A stretch of DNA of 57,853 nt from Amycolatopsis sp. (GTDB lineage Bacteria; Actinomycetota; Actinomycetes; Mycobacteriales; Pseudonocardiaceae): positions 1 through 57,853 of the forward strand of contig NZ_JAODNM010000174.1 in NCBI RefSeq assembly GCF_025464955.1, written 5' to 3'. How positions within the stretch are numbered: position 1 is the stretch's first letter; each line of letters starts with the position of its first letter. The notes below the pieces were generated by a model. The model saw nothing but the letters and a program-made list of their open reading frames with translations. It was not told the origin of the DNA and did not search any database. Below, in pieces: positions 51,365 to 57,853 of this stretch. The position numbers and the translations under genes were made by a program.

Positions 51365-52800
51365 CAGCCGGCTTCGGGCCGGCGCAACACCGCGCAGAAC
51401 ATCGCGTCGGTGCCGTGGCGATGCGGCCAGAGCTGCACGTACGGACCGTCACCGAGCATCGGAACCCCCTCGAAGAACGGCCGCGCATCGAGAACTTCGG
51501 CCTTCGCGCGCCGCGCCGTCTCACCGAGAACGCCCTCGGTCTCCGCGAGGTGCGGCGAGCAGACGACGTAAACGACCACGCCGCCGGGACGCACGAGCTC
51601 CAACGCGGCCGTGAGCAGCTGACCCTGCAGCTTCGTCAGGTCGGCGACGTCGGACGGCTGACGTCGCCAGCGTGCTTCCGGCCGCCTGCGCAGCGCGCCG
51701 AGACCGCTGCACGGCGCGTCCACCAGGATGCGGTCGTACCCGGGGTTCAGCCCGGACTCGCGGCCGTCGGCGACGTGCACGGTGACGGGCAGTCCTCCGA
51801 CGGCGTGCTCGACGAGCCTCGCGCGGTGCGGCGCCTTCTCGACGGCGTCGACGTGCGCGCCGACGATCCCGGCGAGCGAACCGAGCAGCGCGGCCTTGCC
51901 ACCGGGCCCGGCACACAGGTCCAGCCAGCGCTCGTCAGTGCCCGCAAGCGGGACCTTGGTCGCGGCGATGGCGCACAGCTGGCTGCCCTCGTCCTGGACC
52001 GCGGCGAGCTTCTGCTTGATCGGCTCGGCGTCGGCGAGGTCGCCCGTGCCCGGCGGAAGCCGCACGCCGTAAGGGGAATACGGCGAGACCTCGCCGCCGG
52101 TCATCGCCGCGAGCTCGTCCGCGGTGATCTCGCCCGGACGCGCGATCAGGTGCACCTCGGGGCGGGTGTCGTCGGCTTCGAGCGCGGCCTTGAGCTCCTC
52201 ACCCTTGTCCCCCAACGCCTCGGCGAACGAGCGCGCGATCCAGCGCGGGTGGGCAGTGCGCAGCGCGAAGTTGCCGATCGGGTCCTTCTCCGGGTCCGGC
52301 GCGAGCTGGTCGAGCCAGGCCGCCTCGTCCTTCTCCGCGATCGTCCGCATCACCGCGTTGGCGAACCCGGTGACGTGCGAACCGGCGTCCTCGCGCACGA
52401 AGTCCACAGTGGACGTCACGGCCGCGTGCGGTGGAATCCTGGTGCGCATCAACTGGTACGCGCCCAGGCGCAGGCAGTCGAGCACAGTGGGGTCCACTTT
52501 GGACAGCGGACGGTCGAGGCAGGCGGCGATGATCGCGTCGAGCAACCCCGCCGCGCGTGACGTCCCGTACGCCAGTTCCGTGGCCAGTGCCGCGTCCCGC
52601 CCGGTGATCCGGCGCTCGCGCAGCAGGTCCGGCAGGATCAGGTTGGCGTAGGCGTCGCGAGAACGGACCGCGCGCAGCACGTCCAACGCGACGCGGCGAG
52701 CCGGGTCGGGCGGGGGCAGCGGCCGCGCCGGGGCGTCCCTGCGCTGGGCCGGGTGGCCCCGATCCGGCCGTGACGGCCGCCGTACCCTGTCTTCGCTCAC
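51364..52800 (-). CDS. rsmB: 16S rRNA m5C methyltransferase RsmB
   Basis: RsmB/NOP-family enzyme methylating C967-type position of 16S rRNA. N-terminal NusB-like helical domain (about 40-170), SAM motif WLDLCAGPGGKAALLG near 290, catalytic Cys motif VDAPCSGLGALRRRPE near 362 and VVCSPH near 411. 478 aa. GTG start in GTGA overlap with fmt. Confidence 0.94.
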   Translation of the reverse strand: MSEDRVRRPSRPDRGHPAQRRDAPARPLPPPDPARRVALDVLRAVRSRDAYANLILPDLLRERRITGRDAALATELAYGTSRAAGLLDAIIAACLDRPLSKVDPTVLDCLRLGAYQLMRTRIPPHAAVTSTVDFVREDAGSHVTGFANAVMRTIAEKDEAAWLDQLAPDPEKDPIGNFALRTAHPRWIARSFAEALGDKGEELKAALEADDTRPEVHLIARPGEITADELAAMTGGEVSPYSPYGVRLPPGTGDLADAEPIKQKLAAVQDEGSQLCAIAATKVPLAGTDERWLDLCAGPGGKAALLGSLAGIVGAHVDAVEKAPHRARLVEHAVGGLPVTVHVADGRESGLNPGYDRILVDAPCSGLGALRRRPEARWRRQPSDVADLTKLQGQLLTAALELVRPGGVVVYVVCSPHLAETEGVLGETARRAKAEVLDARPFFEGVPMLGDGPYVQLWPHRHGTDAMFCAVLRRPEAG

Positions 52801-53723
52801 TGCAGGCGCTCTCCTTGTTCGATCCGTGTTCCGCGCGCCCAGTCGGTGGCCGCCATCCGTTTCTTGCCCTGCGCCTGCACATCCGTGAGCTGCACCGGCT
52901 TCGTCGCCGTGCCGGCGAGTACCCGGCGGCGCTCGATGACGAGTTCGCCGGGAGCCGGTCCGGGTTCGTCCAGCGGGGTCACCGGACCGAGTTTGATCCG
53001 CTCACCGCGGAACTCGGCCCAGGCGCCGGGTTCCGGCGTCACCGCGCGGACCAGGCGATCCACCGAGTGCGCCGGGGCCTCGAACGAGACCCTCGCGTCC
53101 TCGACGGTGATTTTCGGCGCGTAGCTCACGCCGTCCTCCGGCTGCGGCACCGCACGCAGCGTGCCATCGGAGATACCGTCCATTGTCGACAGCAGCAGCT
53201 GCGCCCCGGACACGGCGAGCCTGCCGAGCAGCTCGCCGGAGGTGTCCGACGGGCCGATCTTCTCGGTGACCAAGCCGAACACCGGCCCGGCGTCGAGCGC
53301 CTTGACGATCTGGAAGGTCGCCGCGCCGGTGATCTCGTCACCCGCGCGGACGGCCGCCTGCACCGGCGCCGCCCCGCGCCAGGCGGGCAGCAGGGAGAAG
53401 TGCAGGTTGACCCAGCCGCGTGCGGGGACGTCCAATGCGGACTGCGGCAGCAACGCGCCGTAGGCGACGACCGGGCAGACGTCCGGCTCGAGCTCGGCGA
53501 GCCGCGCGAGGAACTCCGGGTCACCGGCCTTGACCGGGGTGAGCACCTCGATGCCGTGCTCGTCGGCAAGCGCGCCGACCGGGGACCGGACGACGTGGCG
53601 GCCGCGGCCGGCCTGGGCGTCGGGCCGGGTCACCACGGCGACGACCTCGTGGCGGCCGGACTCGAGCAGGGCACGCAGCGCGGGCACCGCCGGTTCGGGG
53701 GTCCCGGCGAAGACGAGTCGCAT
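52797..53723 (-). CDS. fmt: methionyl-tRNA formyltransferase
   Basis: Formylates initiator Met-tRNA using 10-formyl-tetrahydrofolate. Motifs: RLVFAGTPEPAVP at the start, the catalytic NLHFSLLPAWRGAAPVQAA near 106 (Asn, His), and a C-terminal OB-fold tail (FRGERIKLGPV). 308 aa. ATG start with GAGG upstream. Ends in GTGA overlap with rsmB. A GGT remnant lies between fmt and priA. Confidence 0.96.
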   Translation of the reverse strand: MRLVFAGTPEPAVPALRALLESGRHEVVAVVTRPDAQAGRGRHVVRSPVGALADEHGIEVLTPVKAGDPEFLARLAELEPDVCPVVAYGALLPQSALDVPARGWVNLHFSLLPAWRGAAPVQAAVRAGDEITGAATFQIVKALDAGPVFGLVTEKIGPSDTSGELLGRLAVSGAQLLLSTMDGISDGTLRAVPQPEDGVSYAPKITVEDARVSFEAPAHSVDRLVRAVTPEPGAWAEFRGERIKLGPVTPLDEPGPAPGELVIERRRVLAGTATKPVQLTDVQAQGKKRMAATDWARGTRIEQGERLQ

Positions 53724-53830
53724 CAGCGCACCTCGCTGGACGGTGTGGCGGGCAGGGCGGGTATCTCAGACTGGGCGAACATCGCCACCGAGTCTAGATG
53801 TGCCCGCTCTGCCCGCCTGCTACCAGCCGC

Positions 53831-54139
53831 TCACTTGTCCCAAGGCCAGCTCCACGGGAGGACGACGTCGGCCGAGCCGCCACCCCTGCGGACCGGTTCT
53901 GCCGCCGCCAGCCAGCGCCCGTCAGGAAGGTGTTCGACGCCGGTCGCGGCCCCGATGTCGGCCGGGGTGCTGGAGAAGACCTGCCCCTTCGCCCGCAAGG
54001 CGGCCGCCGCGGGCTGGGCGAGGAACTGCTGCTCGACGTCGGTGGTGGCGCCGTTGCGCTGCGACGCCCGCGGCGCGGCGATCGCGTTCTCGAGCGACAG
54101 GCCGCGGTCCAGCCTGCCGAGCAGGATCTGCAGCTGGTC
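53831..54139 (-). pseudogene. gamma-glutamyltransferase, C-terminal remnant
   Basis: The minus-strand frame reads about 102 residues that match the end of a gamma-glutamyltransferase small subunit: QLQILLGRLDRGLSLENAIA, then APRASQRNGATTDVEQQFL, later DIGAATGVEHLPDGRWLAAA and EPVRRGGGSADVV, ending at a TGA. A stop codon lies two codons upstream of the recognisable part, and no start or upstream GGT sequence follows. The 79 bp between this break and the priA stop (54140-54218) are unrelated. The large subunit and the catalytic Thr region are lost, so the gene is dead. Confidence 0.8.
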
Positions 54140-54218
54140 GCATCAATAGACAAAAACGCTGACCGCACACAAGCGAGCACGAACTGCCCGCGGACGCGCA
54201 GGAAGTGCACACACTGCG

Positions 54219-56345
54219 TCAGATGAGTTCGAGCGGGTCGAGCTGGACGCGGATCGGCTCGGGTTCTTTGCGGGCGTCGCGGCGGGCACTCGCGGCGTGG
54301 ATGGCGGCCGCGAGGGCTTTGCCGTCTGTCCTGGCGACGCGGACCAGCGCCCGTTCGCGTTCCGAGCGGCCGTCCTCGTCGACCTCGCCGAGCGGAACCG
54401 GGCCGAGTATCTCGCCCGACGCGGGGAGCGCGAGGTCGTCGAGTACCGCGGCGACGGCTGCCGGCGAGCCCTCGATGCTGGCCATCCGCATCACCGGCGG
54501 AAACCCCAGCTCACGGCGTTCGGCGAGCTCCAGCCCGGCGTGCCACACCGGGTCCCAGCGGACCAGCGCCTGCACCGCGCTGAGCCCTGCCTCGGCGCCC
54601 ACGACCACGCGCCCGCCCGACGTCGACGGCCGTACCAGCGCGGCGGCCGCCATCCAGCGGCGCACGGTCTCCTCCCCCGCCCGCAGGTCCGGCCGGCCGA
54701 GCAAGGCCCAGCCGTCGAGCAGCAGGGCCGCGCCGTAACCGCCCTCGGCGACCGGCTCGGCGCCGGGTGTGCAGACGACCAGCGCCGGTTTGCCGGGGAC
54801 GGACGCCAGGACTTCGGTGGCGCCGGAAGTGCGTACCGGCACGCCGGAGAACGCCCGGCCGAGCTCCTCCGCCGTGCGCTTCGCGCCGACGATGACCGCG
54901 CGAAGCCGCGGCGAACCGCACGCCGCGCACCGGAAACCTGTGTCGGGAACGCCGCACCAGCGACAGCTCGGCGGCCGGGCCACGCCGTCCTCGGAACCCC
55001 CCGGCAACGCCAGCGGACCCGCACAGCGGCGGCAGTGGGCAGGCGTGCGGCAGTTTCCGCAGGCCAGGCCGGGTACGTACCCACGGCGAGGTACCTGGAC
55101 GAGCACAGGAGCGCCGTTGGCCAGCGCCTGACGCGCGGCTTCGAAGGCCACCGACGGCAACCGCGCCGCCTTCGCGGCCTCATCACGAGCGACGTCGAAG
55201 TCCTCACCGACCGGGGTGACCCGCGGCGCCGACGCGCGCAGCTCCGCCCGCTCGCCGACGACCGTCTGCGCCCATCCCGACTCGACCAGGAACTGCGCCT
55301 CGGCCGTCCGGGCGAATCCGGCGACCACGAGCGACGCCTTCGCGGTGTGCGCGCGGTCCATCAGAACGTCCCGCACGTGGGGGTACGGCGCATGCGGGTC
55401 GAGATGCAGGTCGTCGCCGTCGTCCCAGACGACGAACAGGCCAGGATCGGCGACCGGGGCGAACATCGCTGCCCTGGTGCCGAGCACGACCCGGACCGAG
55501 CCGCGGAGCACGGCGAGCCAGCGGCGGTACCGCTCGGCGGGCCCGAGCCCGGCGATCAACGAGGTGACCGCCTCCTCGCCCATCAGCTCCAGGCAGGCGG
55601 CGTGCATGCGGGCCAGATCCCGGTGGTCCGGGACGACGATGACCACGCCCCGGCCCGCCGAGGCCACCACGGCCGCGGCTTCGGCCAGCCTGGCCGGCCA
55701 GTCCTCGCCCGGCAGCGCCTGCCAAACGGCGTGCGCGGGGCGTCCCGCACCCAGCGTCTCGATGAACGCCGGACCGGCCTGATAGCGCGACCACGACGTG
55801 ACGTCCGGTCGGAGGGGCTGCGCACTCGGCAGCGCGGCGGGTTCGGCCTCGACTTTGGCGTGCCGCGGCGGGATCGCGAGCCGAAGGACGTCGGTCAGTG
55901 TGCCGCCGTAACGATCGGCGACGGACCGGCACAGGGCGTGCAGCGGCGCCGGGAGCACGGGCTCACTCGACGTCACCCGCTCGATGAACGCGAGCTTGCG
56001 CTCGTACTCGGTGGTGTCGGTGCGTTCCAGCAGGAAGCCGTCGACGAGCTGGCCGGCGAACCGGACCCGGACGCGGCAGCCGGGCACGGCGGCTTCATGG
56101 AGCTTCTCGGGGATCTGGTAGTCGAAGGTGCGGTCGAGATGCGTCAATGGGATGTCCACGACGATCTTGGCGACCGGGTTCTCCGGCGCGGGCAGCTGCG
56201 CACCGCGCCGCTCCGCCGCCGCCGACTTCGCGCGCTTCGCCTTCGACGCTGTGGCCTTGGCGGGTGCCGCTTTCGGCTCGGGCTCGGTCTGGGCGCGCGG
56301 GGGCACCACGATGTCCCACAGGGGTGTCGGCTCCGAGCTGCTCAC
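54219..56345 (-). CDS. priA: primosomal protein N' (PriA), helicase-inactive actinobacterial form
   Basis: Replication-restart DNA-binding protein. N-terminal 3'-DNA-binding domain (VVDIPLTHLDRTFDYQIPE near 62), then a helicase-like region without a Walker A lysine (VWQALPGEDWPARL) and with DDGD in place of the DEAH-type box. Eight zinc-binding cysteines follow (CGNCRTPAHCRRC then CRWCGVPDTGFRCAAC), then a C-terminal domain. Loss of helicase motifs is known for actinobacterial PriA. I chose the GTG at 56345 (VSSSEPTPLWDIV), giving 708 aa. Confidence 0.92.
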   Translation of the reverse strand: MSSSEPTPLWDIVVPPRAQTEPEPKAAPAKATASKAKRAKSAAAERRGAQLPAPENPVAKIVVDIPLTHLDRTFDYQIPEKLHEAAVPGCRVRVRFAGQLVDGFLLERTDTTEYERKLAFIERVTSSEPVLPAPLHALCRSVADRYGGTLTDVLRLAIPPRHAKVEAEPAALPSAQPLRPDVTSWSRYQAGPAFIETLGAGRPAHAVWQALPGEDWPARLAEAAAVVASAGRGVVIVVPDHRDLARMHAACLELMGEEAVTSLIAGLGPAERYRRWLAVLRGSVRVVLGTRAAMFAPVADPGLFVVWDDGDDLHLDPHAPYPHVRDVLMDRAHTAKASLVVAGFARTAEAQFLVESGWAQTVVGERAELRASAPRVTPVGEDFDVARDEAAKAARLPSVAFEAARQALANGAPVLVQVPRRGYVPGLACGNCRTPAHCRRCAGPLALPGGSEDGVARPPSCRWCGVPDTGFRCAACGSPRLRAVIVGAKRTAEELGRAFSGVPVRTSGATEVLASVPGKPALVVCTPGAEPVAEGGYGAALLLDGWALLGRPDLRAGEETVRRWMAAAALVRPSTSGGRVVVGAEAGLSAVQALVRWDPVWHAGLELAERRELGFPPVMRMASIEGSPAAVAAVLDDLALPASGEILGPVPLGEVDEDGRSERERALVRVARTDGKALAAAIHAASARRDARKEPEPIRVQLDPLELI

Positions 56346-56395
56346 CCCGTGATCTCTACCAGACACCCCCGACACCGCGGCGTCCAAGGCCAAAG

Positions 56396-56441
56396 CTCGT
56401 GAGTGTTTAGGCCGGTTCTAACCGGCCTAAACACTCACGAG
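56396..56441. terminator. 22-bp palindrome between metK and priA (CTCGTGAG family)
   Basis: Arms 56396-56417 and 56420-56441 are perfectly complementary around a CT loop, 2 bp after the metK stop. The outer sequence CTCGTGAGTGTTTAGG recurs in the hairpin after the protease gene (45952). Confidence 0.8.
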
Positions 56442-56443
56442 TC

Positions 56444-57652
56444 CTAGGAGCCGGCGGCAGATCGGAGAGACTCCGCGCGGGCGACGCTCTCCCAGGGGAG
56501 GTCGAGCTCCGGGCGTCCGAAGTGGCCGTAGGCGGAGGTGGGCGCGTAGATCGGGCGAAGCAGGTCGAGGTCGCGGATGATCGCGGCGGGCCGCAGGTCG
56601 AAGATCTCGGAGATGGCCTGCTGGATCTTCGACGGGTCGACCGTCTCGGTGCCGAACGTCTCGACGAACAGCCCGACCGGGGACGCCTTGCCGATCGCGT
56701 ACGCGACCTGGACCTCGACACGCGTCGCGAGCCCGGCCGCGACGACATTCTTCGCGACCCAGCGCATCGCGTACGCGCCGGAGCGGTCGACCTTGGACGG
56801 GTCCTTGCCGGAGAACGCGCCGCCACCGTGACGAGCCATGCCGCCGTAGGTGTCGACGATGATCTTGCGACCGGTCAGGCCGGCGTCGCCCATCGGACCG
56901 CCGATGACGAAGCGGCCGGTCGGGTTGACCAGCAGCCGCACGTTCGAGGTGTCGATGTCGATGCCGTCGAGCTCGGGCAGGACCACGTGCTCGCGGACGT
57001 CGACGCCGAGCATCTTGTCCAGGTCGATGCCGTCGGCGTGCTGGGTCGAGACGACCACGGTGTCGAGGCGGACCGGCTGGTCACCGGCATATTCGATGGT
57101 GACCTGGGTCTTGCCGTCGGGACGCAGGTACGGCAGCACGCCGTCCTTGCGGACGCGGCTCAGCCGCTGCGAAAGCCGGTGGGCGAGCGCGATCGGCAGC
57201 GGCATCAGCTCGGGGGTGTCGGTGCAGGCGTACCCGAACATCAGGCCCTGGTCACCGGCGCCCTGGCGGGCGATCAGGTCGTCGAGGTCACCCGCCTCGA
57301 GCCGGGTCTCGTAGCCGGTGTCCACACCCTGGGCGATGTCGGCCGACTGCGCGCCGATCGCGATGTTGACGCCGCAGGAGTTGCCGTCGAACCCCTTGGC
57401 CGAGGAGTCGTAGCCGATCTCCAGGATGCGCTCCCGGACCAGCGTCGGGATGTCCACGTAAGCGCTGGTGGTCACCTCGCCCGCGACGTGCACCTGCCCC
57501 GTGGTGACCATCGTCTCGACCGCGACCCGACTGCGCGGGTCGGCCGCGAGCAAGGCGTCCAGAACCGAGTCGCTGATCGCATCGCACATCTTGTCCGGGT
57601 GACCCTCGGTCACCGACTCGCTGGTGAACAACCGCCGGCTGCCGCTCGCCAC
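56444..57652 (-). CDS. metK: S-adenosylmethionine synthetase
   Basis: Makes SAM from methionine and ATP. Motifs: FTSESVTEGHPDKMCD near 9, GDQGLMFGYAC near 133, and GGGAFSGKDPSKVDRSGAY near 276 (P-loop-like). 402 aa, normal. GTG start with a GAGGAG ribosome site 9 nt upstream. It supplies SAM for the methyltransferases in and beyond the window. A strong hairpin separates it from priA. Confidence 0.97.
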   Translation of the reverse strand: MASGSRRLFTSESVTEGHPDKMCDAISDSVLDALLAADPRSRVAVETMVTTGQVHVAGEVTTSAYVDIPTLVRERILEIGYDSSAKGFDGNSCGVNIAIGAQSADIAQGVDTGYETRLEAGDLDDLIARQGAGDQGLMFGYACTDTPELMPLPIALAHRLSQRLSRVRKDGVLPYLRPDGKTQVTIEYAGDQPVRLDTVVVSTQHADGIDLDKMLGVDVREHVVLPELDGIDIDTSNVRLLVNPTGRFVIGGPMGDAGLTGRKIIVDTYGGMARHGGGAFSGKDPSKVDRSGAYAMRWVAKNVVAAGLATRVEVQVAYAIGKASPVGLFVETFGTETVDPSKIQQAISEIFDLRPAAIIRDLDLLRPIYAPTSAYGHFGRPELDLPWESVARAESLRSAAGS

Positions 57653-57853
57653 TCGTACTCCTCAGTCTGTCGCAGATCGATATCGATGATCGCTGATTGC
57701 CACTTGAGCCTAGACGACGACTCCCACGATCCCGATGCGGAAGAAGCCGCTATCACAACTAGGCCGGCCGATACCAGCCCCAATTGAGCACTGAACGAGA
57801 CCGAGGCGTTACCGAACGCCAGTGCGGTCGTTGACCCCGAATGAATGCGGACC
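57653..57853. other. region upstream of metK
   Basis: No gene is recognisable in these 201 bp to the window edge. It should contain the metK promoter and leader. A 12-bp palindrome ATCGATATCGAT lies at 57676-57687. I could not match a SAM riboswitch by eye. Confidence 0.35.

Noticed and set aside
54140..54218. Insertion-sequence end at the break of the GGT remnant
   Set aside because: The 79 bp show no inverted repeat, target duplication or transposase frame that I can recognise.
57653..57853. Possible SAM riboswitch or coaBC gene end upstream of metK
   Set aside because: No conserved riboswitch core or CoaBC-like frame was recognisable. The ATCGATATCGAT palindrome alone is not evidence.

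Overview
The window is high-GC actinobacterial chromosome, most likely from the Pseudonocardiales and probably Amycolatopsis or a close relative. This rests on the zwf-opcA pair, RbpA, WhiA, a helicase-dead PriA, an MptB-type mannosyltransferase, GpgS, DUF3558/ESX-like proteins, and the dominance of GTG starts with 4-nt GTGA/ATGA gene overlaps. The backbone follows the gene order I recall for the Mycobacterium tuberculosis metK-priA-fmt-rsmB-rpe-rib-uvrC-rapZ-yvcK-whiA ... gap-pgk-tpi-secG ... opcA-zwf-tal-tkt region. I see no rRNA, tRNA, CRISPR array or intact insertion sequence.

Layout. (1) 1-8.2 kb, plus strand: a pentose-phosphate operon tkt-tal-pgi-zwf-opcA-pgl, closed by a hairpin. It is followed by an MptB-like mannosyltransferase and a DesK-type histidine kinase with no regulator beside it. 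(2) 11.4-15.2 kb, minus strand: rbpA, secG and the triose operon gap-pgk-tpiA. (3) 15.2-40.1 kb: about 25 kb of accessory genes between gap and whiA. It holds an AlkZ/YcaQ-like winged-helix protein, a DUF3558 lipoprotein with an ESX-like helical protein, and a three-gene MukFEB/Wadjet-like SMC operon without a toprim nuclease. It also holds an AfsQ1-Q2-lipoprotein signalling operon, a beta-lactamase-like serine hydrolase, a secreted CBM/FN3/PQQ sugar dehydrogenase and GpgS. An alpha/beta hydrolase then faces a caspase-STAND-TPR gene from 21 bp away, and that gene leads into a GT4/methyltransferase/toroid operon. Last is an ArsR/SRPBCC/RibD_C operon. (4) 40.1-45 kb, minus strand: uvrC-rapZ-yvcK-whiA. 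(5) 45.2-46.8 kb, plus strand: a secreted trypsin-like protease and exonuclease III. (6) 46.8-57.7 kb, minus strand: a riboflavin operon (ribE-ribBA-ribH-PH protein, with no ribD), rpe, an HFCD flavoprotein, rsmB, fmt, a gamma-glutamyltransferase remnant, priA and metK.

How the genes work together. The first block makes NADPH and ribose phosphate and interconverts sugar phosphates. gap, pgk and tpiA supply lower glycolysis, and rpe, far away in the window, completes the non-oxidative pentose branch. The accessory block mixes envelope or secreted functions (MptB, GpgS, sugar dehydrogenase, lipoproteins) with two candidate genome-defence or genome-maintenance loci.

The two strongest leads are the toprim-less MukFEB-like operon (17.9-24.7 kb) and the divergent hydrolase/caspase-STAND-TPR pair (32.0-35.6 kb). 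The caspase-side P-loop is degenerate, the two genes appear leaderless with overlapping -10 elements, and the caspase gene carries a 10-C homopolymer. Several long, near-perfect intergenic palindromes recur in sequence families and probably act as terminators.
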